Notes: generated by a model from the letters alone, not told the origin. DNA of 64,000 nucleotides from an uncultured Bacteroidia bacterium (GCA_903918045.1 CAIXCY010000225.1:42376-106375); one strand, 5' to 3'. Counted from the first letter of the stretch, positions 26,305 to 35,419 are shown. Made by a program: numbers and translations.

Positions 26305-26934
26305 ATGTCGACAACTGATCATAACGCGCACAGCGAACACAGCGAATATATCGATAGCGATACCGGAAAGATGGGGATGTGGTTATTCCTCTTTACTGAA
26401 CTTTTTCTTTTCGGAGGATTATTTATTGTTTATGCTGTAATGCGCAGCAAATACGGTGAAGATTTCCATCATGCAGCCTTGGAGCTTAATGCCTTTATTG
26501 GGGCTACCAACACTGTTGTACTTCTTGTAAGTAGTATGACGGTGGCCATGTCGCTGACTGCAATCCAAAAGAAACAGAAAAATCTGGCTATCGGATTGAT
26601 ATTCTTTACAATCCTCTTAGCAGGTGTCTTTTTGGTAAACAAATATTTTGAATATGGTCATAAATTTGCACTCAATCTCTATCCGGGTTCTGATGTGATG
26701 CGTAATTTACCTCACGGAGAGATTATGTTTTTTGGCCTCTACTTTCTGATGACTGGACTGCATCTGTTTCACGTAGTTGTCGGTGGAATTTTGTTAACCA
26801 TTATAATGCTTAAGATTAAATCGGGCCGAATTAATGAAGAGCACTTTTTATTGCACGAAAACGGTGCTCTTTACTGGCATTTGGTGGATTTAATCTGGAT
26901 ATTCCTGTTTCCATTACTCTATTTAATTACTTAG
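26305..26934 (+). CDS. coxC: Cytochrome c oxidase subunit III
   Basis: The 209-residue membrane protein has five predicted helices and the subunit III signature (GMWLFLFTELFLFGGLF near residue 25, GLHLFHVVVG near 150, HENGALYWHLVDLIWIFLFPL at the end). It stabilises proton uptake by subunit I. It is 26 bp downstream of coxA; 138 bp of AT-rich DNA follow before the subunit IV gene. Confidence 0.95.
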   Translation: MSTTDHNAHSEHSEYIDSDTGKMGMWLFLFTELFLFGGLFIVYAVMRSKYGEDFHHAALELNAFIGATNTVVLLVSSMTVAMSLTAIQKKQKNLAIGLIFFTILLAGVFLVNKYFEYGHKFALNLYPGSDVMRNLPHGEIMFFGLYFLMTGLHLFHVVVGGILLTIIMLKIKSGRINEEHFLLHENGALYWHLVDLIWIFLFPLLYLIT

Positions 26935-27072
26935 TAGCTGCTATTGATTGTATTTCTACACTAGGAACTTGCGATCGGTTTATAAGCCGGAAATAGAAGA
27001 AATAGAGTAGATATATATAGAAATATTTTGAATTATTTAGTATTTATTAATTGATTTTCTAAGCTTTATCGA

Positions 27073-27357
27073 ATGAGTAACAACGAAAGCCATATTACAA
27101 GCTATGCACTTAATTTCAAGGTGCTGCTTGTCCTGCTAATTCTGACAACCATTACAATCCTTGTTATTAAAGCGCACCTTGGGGCATTTACAGTTGCGGT
27201 TGCACTTACGCTTGCATCAATAAAGTGCGCCATTGTTTTGACCTATTTTATGCACCTCAAATTCGAAAGTCTTATTTTGCGTTTGATGGTTGGAGGGGTT
27301 TTCCTTCTGTTCGCGATAATAATTGTGATCACATTTATTGATTATTATTTCAGATAA
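27073..27357 (+). CDS. Cytochrome c oxidase subunit IV family protein
   Basis: The 94-residue protein has three hydrophobic helices and the family's KCAIVLTYFMHLKFES loop. It belongs to the prokaryotic COX4 (CtaF-like) group that helps assembly of the oxidase. The coxB ATG follows 10 bp after the stop. Confidence 0.9.
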   Translation: MSNNESHITSYALNFKVLLVLLILTTITILVIKAHLGAFTVAVALTLASIKCAIVLTYFMHLKFESLILRLMVGGVFLLFAIIIVITFIDYYFR

Positions 27358-27367
27358 TTTCCATACT

Positions 27368-28306
27368 ATGACAACAATGTTCTCTGGAGCATCCAATTTA
27401 GCCGAAGGTGTAGACCGGGCGTTTATTTTCATCTTCGCCGTTTCATTTATCTTTACGATCGGTATAGTTGCGTTAATCATTTATATCCTGGTCCATTTTT
27501 CACGGAAAAAGAATAAAAATCCACAGCAGTTTCATGGTAATACGAAACTTGAGATCATCTGGACAGTTATCCCGCTGATACTCGTTTTAATCATGTTTTA
27601 CTTCGGATGGGCAGGTTTTGCCCCAATGCGCAAGGTGCCTGCGGATGCTATGCCGATTAAGGCGATAGGTCGTATGTGGGCCTGGAGTTTTGATTACGGA
27701 AATGGAAAGGTTTCAAAAGATCTCGTTGTTCCGCTTAACAGGAATGTAAAGCTTGATCTCTTTTCAGAGGATGTAAATCACGGATTATTTATCCCTGCCT
27801 TCCGGGTTAAGGAAGATGTGATTCCGGGTTATAATAATTATCTGTGGTTTCAGCCGATTTCAAAGGGGACTTTTGATATTTTCTGTACCGAATATTGCGG
27901 TTTGGCTCACTCCGGGATGACCGCGAAAGTTATCGTGGTAGACAGTCTTGAATTCAATAAATGGCTTGCAGATCTTAAAGCTTCCGGTCCTGGTCTTGAA
28001 CATCCTGGACTAGCCATCATTAAGGCCAATGCCTGTCTTACCTGTCACTCCCTGGATGGATCAAAGATTATCGGACCTTCATTTAAGGGATTGTGGGGGT
28101 CAAAAAGAATTGTAATCACAGCTCAGGGAGAGAAGGAGATGGAAGGTAATGCCGAATACATTAAAAGATCGATTCAGGAACCCAATGCTGATATTGTTAA
28201 AGGATTTAACAAGGGGCTGATGCAGTCGTATAAGGATTTGATCAAGGGTGAAGACCTGGATAAAATTATAGATTATTTTAAAACAGCAGGTGAACAAAAA
28301 AAATAG
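27368..28306 (+). CDS. coxB: Cytochrome c oxidase subunit II with C-terminal cytochrome c domain
   Basis: The 312-residue caa3-type subunit II has two N-terminal membrane helices (about 20-45 and 65-85), a CuA cupredoxin domain with ligands in DVNHGLFIPAF and CTEYCGLAHSGM, then a fused class I cytochrome c (CLTCH, probable Met in GLMQSYKD). No lipobox is seen. The fused cytochrome takes electrons from the anchored cytochrome c encoded upstream. The ATG at 27368 is used; the frame is open ten codons upstream but would overlap the preceding gene. Its end overlaps ctaB by 17 bp. Subunit II after subunit IV is an unusual order. Confidence 0.95.
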   Translation: MTTMFSGASNLAEGVDRAFIFIFAVSFIFTIGIVALIIYILVHFSRKKNKNPQQFHGNTKLEIIWTVIPLILVLIMFYFGWAGFAPMRKVPADAMPIKAIGRMWAWSFDYGNGKVSKDLVVPLNRNVKLDLFSEDVNHGLFIPAFRVKEDVIPGYNNYLWFQPISKGTFDIFCTEYCGLAHSGMTAKVIVVDSLEFNKWLADLKASGPGLEHPGLAIIKANACLTCHSLDGSKIIGPSFKGLWGSKRIVITAQGEKEMEGNAEYIKRSIQEPNADIVKGFNKGLMQSYKDLIKGEDLDKIIDYFKTAGEQKK

Positions 28307-29168
28307 TATTAAGCAAAATTTTGATGTTTTAGTTCGGCTAACCCGGATCCGGTTATCGTTAATGGTAACTGTATCTGCAGCAACGGGGTATTTCCTCACG
28401 GGTAGCACACCGGGTCTGGCTGTAGTGTATCTTTTTGCAGGGGTTTTCTTCCTTGCCGCCGGAACCACAGTACTCAATCAGATTCAGGAGAGCAAACGGG
28501 ATTTGTTAATGCCACGAACCAGTCACCGCCCTATTCCGGCAGGTGAGATTTCCAGGATGTCAGCCGCTGTTGTATCAGCAATTTTACTCGTCGGTGGTAC
28601 GGCACTATTGAGTCTGAATGGTTGGTTGCCGATGATTCTGGGGCTTTCCAACATCATATTTTATAATTTAATTTATACCCCGTTAAAGACACGCAGCTGG
28701 CTGGCAATAATTCCGGGTGCCGTTGTTGGTGGTGTTCCGCCGCTAATGGGCTGGACCTCTGCCGGATTTTATATTTTTCATCCGAATGCCATTTTTATTG
28801 CAGTGTTTGTTTTTCTGTGGCAAATACCGCACTTCTGGTTGCTTATGATTAAATATGGTAAGGAGTATGAAATGGCCGGTTTCTCGTCCATCTCAAAATC
28901 ACTTAACGAGGGACAGATAAAATCGGTGGTCTTTTCGTGGGGTGTTGTGACCTCCCTCTTTTTGATGTTATTCCCGTTTTTTGGATTCAACTTTAAACCG
29001 GTTTTGTTTACGCTTATTGTAATCATGAACTTCGGGTTTATCCTGCTTTTTCACCATTTTCTTTTCGGAGAAAAGAATTCAAAAACAATTCATAAGGCTT
29101 TTATCCTGATCAATTCCTACGCCCTGGTGGTCTTCCTTTTTCTTGTATTTAATGCAATGGTGGCGTAA
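28290..29168 (+). CDS. ctaB: Protoheme IX farnesyltransferase (heme O synthase)
   Basis: The 292-residue UbiA-type prenyltransferase has nine or so membrane helices, NQIQESKRDLLMPRTSHRP carrying the first Asp-rich/basic motif and YTPLKTRS. It adds the farnesyl tail to heme b for the oxidase. The start is GTG at 28290, inside the end of coxB (17-bp overlap), indicating translational coupling. The heme A synthase gene (ctaA) that normally acts next is not in the window. Confidence 0.94.
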   Translation: MNKKNSIKQNFDVLVRLTRIRLSLMVTVSAATGYFLTGSTPGLAVVYLFAGVFFLAAGTTVLNQIQESKRDLLMPRTSHRPIPAGEISRMSAAVVSAILLVGGTALLSLNGWLPMILGLSNIIFYNLIYTPLKTRSWLAIIPGAVVGGVPPLMGWTSAGFYIFHPNAIFIAVFVFLWQIPHFWLLMIKYGKEYEMAGFSSISKSLNEGQIKSVVFSWGVVTSLFLMLFPFFGFNFKPVLFTLIVIMNFGFILLFHHFLFGEKNSKTIHKAFILINSYALVVFLFLVFNAMVA

Positions 29169-29170
29169 CG

Positions 29171-30298
29171 TCAGCTGTCGGCCAGATTTGGATTTTTCTC
29201 TTTGGGAGTTAGTTGTTGTACAATCTTAAACTCGGATAAAAATTCTTCTGCGATTACCCTCAGAACGGTATAAACAGGTATGGCAAGGATCATTCCAGGG
29301 ATGCCGGCTATACCGCCTGCCATCAGGATTACAAAAAAGACCTCCAGTGCATGAGCCTTGACGCTGTGTGAATAGATTATAGTTTGAAAGATCATGCTGT
29401 CAATGAATTGGACAACCATCACTACGACAACAACCCAAAACATCAATGGTAGGGTAACATCCATAAAACTTGAATTGAGGTTATTAGCCACTGCAACAAC
29501 AAGTCCGAAGATTGCGGCTATCCATGGTCCAATATACGGAATTACATTCAGTATACCCGCAAATACGCCCACCACTACGGCATGGCCAAATCCTAGTCCG
29601 GCAATTGTAAACCCGGTTACAGACAAGATCATCACCCCTAGGATCTGGAATAGGATCCCGATCATATATCTTTTTAACAGGTTGCCAATCTTGTCCATCA
29701 CTACGGAAACACGCGATTCATATTTATCTGGCGCTAATACCAGAATCCAGTTACGGAATAATTCCTCCTCCTGAAGAAAGAAGAATAGGATAAACGATAC
29801 GGAGAAGATCATCAGGAAAAGATTCCCTAAAATGTTGGCGACAGATCCAAACAGCCGGCTTACCTCATCCATATTTAGTAACCCTTTTAGTTGTCCTTCA
29901 AGATATGTTTCAAGGTTTCCACCCTGTGGAATAGAAGAGGCGAAGTGAGGGAAGCTAATCTTGAGCTGGCTCATAGCCGTATTCATGTAGGTGAGCACCT
30001 CCTGCATATTTATCGAGGAGAGCTGATCGACTTCGGATACCACCATTGGAATTAAGAACCCGAAAAAACAGATCAGCCCAATCCAAAGGGTGAGCAGGGT
30101 TAGAAAAGCGGCCCCCGACTTCCCAAGGTGAAATTTCCCAACTTTTATTTGCTGAAATTTTCGCACAACAGGACGTCCTATTAAAGACAATACTGCCGCA
30201 ATAAGGATATAAGTAACAATATAGCTGAAATAATACACCAGAAATGCGAAGAGCACCAATGCCAGGGCAACGATAATATTTTTTATCCTTTGATCCAT
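29171..30298 (-). CDS. AI-2E/PerM-family transporter
   Basis: The 375-residue membrane protein has the AI-2E (PerM/YdiK/TqsA) architecture: two or three N-terminal helices, a cytoplasmic or periplasmic middle region, and five C-terminal helices containing GVFAGILNVIPYIGPWIAA, the family signature. Members include autoinducer-2 exporters and Na+/H+ antiporters; the substrate here is unknown. The ATG at 30296-30298 (MDQRIKN) is chosen; the frame is open to 30397 but that extension would overlap the tex upstream region. It converges on ctaB with 2 bp between stops. Confidence 0.88.
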   Translation of the reverse strand: MDQRIKNIIVALALVLFAFLVYYFSYIVTYILIAAVLSLIGRPVVRKFQQIKVGKFHLGKSGAAFLTLLTLWIGLICFFGFLIPMVVSEVDQLSSINMQEVLTYMNTAMSQLKISFPHFASSIPQGGNLETYLEGQLKGLLNMDEVSRLFGSVANILGNLFLMIFSVSFILFFFLQEEELFRNWILVLAPDKYESRVSVVMDKIGNLLKRYMIGILFQILGVMILSVTGFTIAGLGFGHAVVVGVFAGILNVIPYIGPWIAAIFGLVVAVANNLNSSFMDVTLPLMFWVVVVVMVVQFIDSMIFQTIIYSHSVKAHALEVFFVILMAGGIAGIPGMILAIPVYTVLRVIAEEFLSEFKIVQQLTPKEKNPNLADS

Positions 30299-30440
30299 AT
30301 TTGATATAATTAGTTTTATCAAACATACCACAATTTGAATTAATGCAAAGTTAATATTTTGGTTATTGGATGAAAGTTCATCAGGTTTTGCAACCACTAG
30401 AATATTGTCCCACTGGTGGTCGCATTTATGAAATTCTTGT

Positions 30441-30448
30441 TAGATTTG
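30441..30448 (+). promoter_or_regulatory. -7 element of tex
   Basis: TAGATTTG, a perfect TAnnTTTG, lies 5 bases before the preferred tex ATG (30454), implying a short leader. No -33 match is seen. Confidence 0.45.
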
Positions 30449-30453
30449 CGCTT

Positions 30454-32586
30454 ATGACAGTTCAGAAAAATCACCAGCTTATTGCCGATCGGCTCGGCAT
30501 CAGCATCAGGCAAATAGCCAATACAATCACCTTACTTGACGAAGGGGCGACAGTTCCGTTTATTTCGCGCTATCGTAAAGAGATGACAGGGAGCCTCGAT
30601 GAGGTGGCGATAGGTAATATTCAGGCTGCCAAAGAGCAGCTTGACGAGCTTGATAAACGGAAGGTGACTATTCTGAAGACGATCGGGGAGCAGGATCTGC
30701 TGTCCCCCGAACTCAAAGCAAAGATTGAGCAATGTTATGATCTGAACCAGCTGGAGGATATCTATCTGCCCTATAAACCCAAACGGAGAACCAAAGCTAC
30801 CGTTGCCCGCGAAAAGGGGCTTGAGCCGCTTGCACGGATGATTATAAAGCAATACGAACCTGATCCTGAAGGCAGGGCACTTCAATTTCTAAACGATGCC
30901 GTTCCAAATGTGGAAGAGGCATTGGCAGGGGCAAGGGATATTATGGCAGAATGGATCAATGAGGATCAGAGTGCGCGAACTATAGTCCGGAATCTTTTTG
31001 CACGTGAGGCGGTAATATCATCACGGGTCGTAAAGGGAAAGGAGGAGGAGGGGGTCAAATTCAGGGATTATTTCGATTCCTATGAACAATTAAAAAGGTG
31101 CCCTTCCCATCGTCTATTGGCGATGCGTCGTGGTGAGAAGGAGGGTTTCCTGAAACTGGGTATTGCACCCGAGGAGGAGAAAGCTCTTGCGGCTCTGGAC
31201 AATTATTTTGTGAAAAGCCGGAAGGAGAGTGGCATTCAGGTGGCGATGGCTGTAAAGGAGAGTTATAAACGATTACTGGCACCTTCCATCGAGACTGAAT
31301 TTTTTGGAACCTCAAAAGGAGAGGCAGATGCCGAGGCAATTCGCGTGTTTGCTGAAAATCTCAGGCAGCTGCTGCTGGCTGCACCATTGGGACAAAAGCG
31401 GGTCCTTGCGCTCGATCCGGGCTACAAGAGTGGTTGCAAATTAGTTTGTCTCGATGCACAGGGTAACCTGATTCACAATGAGACAATCTACCCACATCAG
31501 CCGCAGTCGGAGGTTAGTCAGTCGATTCGCAAGGTTTCTGCCCTGGTTGCAACCTATAAGATCGATGCAATTGCGATTGGTGACGGAACTGCCAGTCGCG
31601 AAACAGAGGCATTTATCAAAAAGATCACCTTTGACCGGCCTATTCAGGTATTTGTGGTGAGTGAAGATGGGGCGTCGATCTATTCTGCATCCAAGGTGGC
31701 CCGGGATGAATTTCCCCAGTATGATGTAACTGTGCGTGGTTCTGTATCCATTGGCCGTCGGCTAATTGACCCTCTGGCAGAATTGGTTAAGATCGAAGCC
31801 AAATCGATTGGAGTGGGTCAGTATCAACATGATGTTGATCAGAAGCTGTTGCAAAAAGGACTTGATGTGGTTGTTGAATCATGCGTTAACCTTGTTGGGG
31901 TAAATGTAAATACGGCGAGTAGTCACCTGCTTAATTTCGTTTCAGGATTAGGTCCGTTGCTTGCCTCCAATATTGTCGAATACCGCAAGGAGAATGGCCC
32001 GTTTTCGGCACGTACGGAATTGAAGAAGGTTCCCAGGATGGGGCCAAAAGCGTTTGAACAATGCGCCGGATTTTTGAGGATATCCGGTGGTACAAATCCG
32101 CTTGACAACTCTGCGGTTCACCCTGAACGTTATGCGTTGGTAAGTAAGATTGCGGCCGACAGAAAGTGTAAGGTTGAAGAGTTGATCGGACTTGAAAACC
32201 TTCGTAAAGAGGTGGTTGTAGAAAAGTATGTAAATACGGAGGTGGGCCTCCCAACGTTAAATGATATACTTTCCGAACTTGCTAAGCCAGGACTAGATCC
32301 GCGATCAGGAATCAAAGTTTTTGAGTTCGCAGATGGTGTCTTTACCATTAAGGATCTGCATGTTGGAATGATTTTGCCCGGTATTGTCACCAATATTACA
32401 CGTTTCGGGGCCTTTGTCGATGTGGGTGTTAAACAGGACGGACTGGTTCATATCAGTGAACTTGCAAACAAATACATCAGCGACCCGGCTGAGGTTGTCA
32501 AACTGCATCAGCATGTTAAAGTCAAAGTTCTGGAGGTCGATATGGAACGCAAGCGGATTGCCTTTTCAATGAAGCAGGCGGAATGA
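30454..32586 (+). CDS. tex: RNA-binding transcription accessory protein Tex
   Basis: The 710-residue Tex family protein has an N-terminal helical region, a YqgF/RNase H-like domain (VLALDPGYKSGCKLVCLDAQG), helix-hairpin-helix motifs (LNFVSGLGPLLASNIVEYR and FSARTELKKVPRMG) and a C-terminal S1 RNA-binding domain (PGIVTNITRFGAFVDVGV). Tex/Spt6-like proteins bind nucleic acid and act with RNA polymerase. The ATG at 30454 matches the usual N-terminus; 28 further open codons upstream are not family-like. Confidence 0.95.
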   Translation: MTVQKNHQLIADRLGISIRQIANTITLLDEGATVPFISRYRKEMTGSLDEVAIGNIQAAKEQLDELDKRKVTILKTIGEQDLLSPELKAKIEQCYDLNQLEDIYLPYKPKRRTKATVAREKGLEPLARMIIKQYEPDPEGRALQFLNDAVPNVEEALAGARDIMAEWINEDQSARTIVRNLFAREAVISSRVVKGKEEEGVKFRDYFDSYEQLKRCPSHRLLAMRRGEKEGFLKLGIAPEEEKALAALDNYFVKSRKESGIQVAMAVKESYKRLLAPSIETEFFGTSKGEADAEAIRVFAENLRQLLLAAPLGQKRVLALDPGYKSGCKLVCLDAQGNLIHNETIYPHQPQSEVSQSIRKVSALVATYKIDAIAIGDGTASRETEAFIKKITFDRPIQVFVVSEDGASIYSASKVARDEFPQYDVTVRGSVSIGRRLIDPLAELVKIEAKSIGVGQYQHDVDQKLLQKGLDVVVESCVNLVGVNVNTASSHLLNFVSGLGPLLASNIVEYRKENGPFSARTELKKVPRMGPKAFEQCAGFLRISGGTNPLDNSAVHPERYALVSKIAADRKCKVEELIGLENLRKEVVVEKYVNTEVGLPTLNDILSELAKPGLDPRSGIKVFEFADGVFTIKDLHVGMILPGIVTNITRFGAFVDVGVKQDGLVHISELANKYISDPAEVVKLHQHVKVKVLEVDMERKRIAFSMKQAE

Positions 32587-32763
32587 TTTTAACTGCATGT
32601 AAATATTTCGTCATACAGATGGTGGCAAAAAAATATTTTGGGTACTCAATGTTTTTAATTGAGGAGATTATATTTTTCTTGGTTCTTATTGGTTTGTATA
32701 GTTGAAAATTGGAAGTGACAGGGTTGGTGTTCATGTTCGGATTAGCCACCCTGCCACTAAAGT

Positions 32764-33108
32764 TTAGTTTACCTCCTTTTTGTCAAGAAGAAGGATGTCA
32801 TTTACCACAATTTCGGTGATAAAGTGAGTTTCCTTGTTTTTATCTTCGTAGGAGTGATTTGTAAGTTTCCCTTCAACGGCTATTTCACTCCCCTTTTTAA
32901 GGTATTTTTCGGCCAGTTCTGCCTGTCTTCCCCAGGCTACCAGTTTATGCCATGTAGTTTCCGACTTTTTGTTGCCGTCGTGATCACGAAAATTCTCCTT
33001 GGTTGCAATGTTGAAATTTGCAACCGATTTATCTCCGTCAAACTTTCTGATCTTGGGATCATCCCCAAGATAGCCGATAAGTCTCACACTGTTTTTTAAT
33101 GAATTCAT
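32764..33108 (-). CDS. ssb: Single-stranded DNA-binding protein, short form
   Basis: The 114-residue protein is a single OB fold of SSB type (MNSLKNSVRLIGYLGDDPKI, then NFNIATKE, TTWHKLVAWGRQAELAEKYLKKGSEIAVEGKL). It lacks the acidic C-terminal tail (DDDIPF-like) that recruits partner proteins in replicative SSBs; it ends LLLDKKEVN. This suggests an accessory or specialised SSB, for example in DNA uptake, repair or mobile-element functions, rather than the housekeeping copy; that is inference. It is monocistronic, with the phased array at 33168-33235 immediately upstream of its predicted promoter. A weak imperfect hairpin (about 32714-32758) follows its stop. Confidence 0.93.
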   Translation of the reverse strand: MNSLKNSVRLIGYLGDDPKIRKFDGDKSVANFNIATKENFRDHDGNKKSETTWHKLVAWGRQAELAEKYLKKGSEIAVEGKLTNHSYEDKNKETHFITEIVVNDILLLDKKEVN

Positions 33109-33167
33109 AATTTCAGATCTTTAAATGAATAAAAAGGACATTACTGTTAAAGATAAACCAAAGTCAG

Positions 33168-33235
33168 CGTAGTTGCCGTATAATAAACGGATAGTTACGT
33201 TTAAAGCCGGATAAACCCGATTATATACGGATATA
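33168..33235 (-). promoter_or_regulatory. Second decamer array phased at one helical turn, upstream of ssb
   Basis: CG dinucleotides fall at 33168, 33177, 33188, 33198, 33208, 33218 and 33228, mostly 10 bp apart. Read on the minus strand, toward ssb, five consecutive decamers have the form AWNCG-N5 (ATCCGTATAT first, ATCCGTTTAT last), then a one-base slip and another ACG unit, the same arrangement as in the array upstream of the sigma gene. A near-consensus -7 element (TGACTTTG, minus strand, 33166-33159) directly follows. ssb is the only gene that this array can precede, because the gene on the other side ends toward it. Confidence 0.75.
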
Positions 33236-33386
33236 GATCTGATTATGAATAATCTATTGTTTTAGGGTTTAGTTTTAGCTTCCAGCCTCCGGATGGCTGG
33301 CTGGTTCGGAACAGCGAAAAAGTCAATATTGCAATGCCATTTATTAATCTAAAAGGGGAAGGGCTTCGAAGTTTTTTACCAAAAAG

Positions 33387-33413
33387 AAAACCCATCGGAT
33401 CAGGATGGGTTTT
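33387..33413 (-). terminator. Terminator of the zinc-ribbon/Nif3 operon
   Basis: AAAACCCATC (33387-33396) pairs with GATGGGTTTT (33404-33413) around a 7-base loop. On the minus strand it is followed by CTTTTTGG, 27 bp past the stop of the zinc-ribbon gene. Confidence 0.75.
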
Positions 33414-33439
33414 AAATATTGTATTATTTTTTTATCGCA

Positions 33440-34228
33440 TTAAACAGGATGTTCAGTCTCCTCGATCGGTGTTGCGATGTCTTTGTCAACAAGTATCCTG
33501 CCGCAATACTCACATACTATGATCTTCTTTCGTGATGCGATATCCAGCTGACGTTGTGGTGGAATTTTATTGAAACATCCACCGCAGGCATCCCGTTGGA
33601 CAGTTACCACTGAAAGGCCATTCCGTGCATTTTTTCGGATCCTGTTAAATGCCATAACAAGACGATCTTCGATCATGCTTTCAATCTTGGTTACTTTGCT
33701 TTTGAGCTTATCTTCCTCTACTGCAGTTTCTGCAGTGATCTCCTGCAGCTCTTTTTTCTTACGGATCAGGTCCTCTTCCCGCTCTTTAAAAAGTTTCTCT
33801 GATGCTTCTGCAGCGTCCGTTTTACTTTTTATTTCGATTGTAAACTCACGAATTTTCTTTTCCGAAAGTTCGATTTCCAGTGTCTGAAACTCGATCTCTT
33901 TGGAGAGGGAGTCAAATTCACGATTATTGCGTACGTTCTCCTGTTGTTCCTTATATTTATCAATCTTGGCTTTTGAATCTTTTATTTCAGTTTTCTTGTT
34001 TCCAATCGCAAGATTAAGGCTTTTAAGCTCTTCGCTATAGTTTGCAAGACGGGTTTTTAATCCAACAATCTCATCTTCCAAATCCTGAACCTCCAAAGGA
34101 AGTTCACCGCGAAGGGTATTAATCTTATCGATTTCTGAAGCAACTGTTTGAAGTTCATAAAGCATTTTGAGTTTCTCCTGGATAGAAACCTCTTTCCCTT
34201 CAGTTGATTTGATAGTATTTACTGGCAT
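33440..34228 (-). CDS. Coiled-coil C4 zinc-ribbon protein
   Basis: The 262-residue protein has a long heptad-rich coiled coil (about residues 15-195) and a C-terminal zinc ribbon with two Cys pairs, CGGC and CEYC (about residues 215-245). This is the conserved bacterial family of coiled-coil zinc-ribbon proteins (CT398/CdsZ-like), with no fixed function in this phylum; it probably acts as a nucleic-acid- or protein-binding scaffold. It follows the Nif3-like gene by 20 bp, an association that is widespread in bacteria. Confidence 0.88.
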   Translation of the reverse strand: MPVNTIKSTEGKEVSIQEKLKMLYELQTVASEIDKINTLRGELPLEVQDLEDEIVGLKTRLANYSEELKSLNLAIGNKKTEIKDSKAKIDKYKEQQENVRNNREFDSLSKEIEFQTLEIELSEKKIREFTIEIKSKTDAAEASEKLFKEREEDLIRKKKELQEITAETAVEEDKLKSKVTKIESMIEDRLVMAFNRIRKNARNGLSVVTVQRDACGGCFNKIPPQRQLDIASRKKIIVCEYCGRILVDKDIATPIEETEHPV

Positions 34229-34248
34229 ATTCTGAAATTTACAATTTT

Positions 34249-35352
34249 TTATTGCTCACAAAGATACAATACAGGGTTTGTTTTTACTTCCGATAAACGG
34301 AGTGCAAAGTTAGGAAATTTTTTTATAAGTATTTCATAAAAAAGCTCCTTGGTAAATTGTTCACTTTCATAGTGTCCGATATCGGCAATGACGATTTTTT
34401 CCTCTGCATCAAAAAAATCGTGGTACTTCATATCTGCTGTTACAAAGATATCTGCCCCTTCGCTGATTGCAGCTGCGAGAAGGAAACTTCCGGACCCCCC
34501 GCAAACCGCAACTTTTTTTACAGGCTTACCCAGTAAGTAGGTGTGACGGATACTTTTGCATCCAAATATCTGAATTAGCCTGGATAAAAATCCGAGCTCC
34601 TGCTCAGCTCCGGGAAGTTCCCCGATCATTCCTGAGCCCACTTCGCGGAATTTATTTTCAAGTGGGTAAATATCATAGGCCACCTCTTCGTAGGGATGGG
34701 ATTTTAAAAGCGCATTAATTACATTATTCTTTAAATGTCTGGGAATAATGGTTTCGATCCGTGATTCTTTTTCGAAGTGAAACTCCCCAATTTCGCCAAC
34801 ATAGGGATTGGTTTCCTCTCCCCCCCGAAAGGTTCCTGTGCCCTGTGAAACAAAACTGCATTTATCGTATTTTCCGATTGCCCCTGCCCCTGCTTCAAAG
34901 AGGGCATCTCGGATTTTTTCGAGATGACTGTCAGGGATAAAGGTAACCAGTTTAAGGAGTTGTTCTTTTACGGGTGCAAGGATCCGAAGGTTTGTTAATC
35001 CCATTTTTTCGCAAATCTTTGCATTTACACCACCCATGACACTATCGAGGTTGGTGTGAGCGGCGTAAATGGCAATATCATTTTTAATCGCCTTGATTAC
35101 GCACCGTTCAACATAGTTATTTCCGTTAATTCTTTTGATCCCTTTGAAAAGAATAGGATGATGGGCGATAATCAGTTCACAGCCGGTTTCAATAGCTTCA
35201 TCAATGACCGTTTCTGTAACATCAAGTGTTAACAAAGCAGCGGTAACGACTGTTTTGGGATCGCCAATAATAAGTCCTGCGTTGTCATAGGATTCCTGGA
35301 AAGTGGGTGGTGCAACAGATTCAAGATAAGTGATTATCTCACTGATTAACAT
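34249..35352 (-). CDS. Nif3-like dinuclear metal-centre protein (DUF34/YbgI)
   Basis: The 367-residue Nif3/DUF34 family protein has metal-binding residues in IIAHHPILFKG and AAHTNLDSV, and a C-terminal metal site in FVTADMKYHDF and DIGHYESEQF. The middle (about residues 125-235) is the PII/CutA-like insert seen in the long form. Members form toroidal hexamers; some act as GTP cyclohydrolase-like enzymes but the physiological role is open. It is part of the minus-strand operon M23-merR-nif3-zinc ribbon. Confidence 0.92.
   Translation of the reverse strand: MLISEIITYLESVAPPTFQESYDNAGLIIGDPKTVVTAALLTLDVTETVIDEAIETGCELIIAHHPILFKGIKRINGNNYVERCVIKAIKNDIAIYAAHTNLDSVMGGVNAKICEKMGLTNLRILAPVKEQLLKLVTFIPDSHLEKIRDALFEAGAGAIGKYDKCSFVSQGTGTFRGGEETNPYVGEIGEFHFEKESRIETIIPRHLKNNVINALLKSHPYEEVAYDIYPLENKFREVGSGMIGELPGAEQELGFLSRLIQIFGCKSIRHTYLLGKPVKKVAVCGGSGSFLLAAAISEGADIFVTADMKYHDFFDAEEKIVIADIGHYESEQFTKELFYEILIKKFPNFALRLSEVKTNPVLYLCEQ
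34259..34266 (-). promoter_or_regulatory. Internal -7 element before the zinc-ribbon gene
   Basis: CAAAGATA reads TATCTTTG on the minus strand, a perfect TAnnTTTG inside the 3' end of the Nif3-like gene, about 30 bp before the zinc-ribbon ATG. It may add expression independent of the operon promoter. Confidence 0.4.
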
Positions 35353-35419
35353 GGCTGCATTTATTTTTAGTAAAAGAGATTAAAGTAAAACCAAAGAAAG
35401 GCTGTTTTTGGAAATCAGG

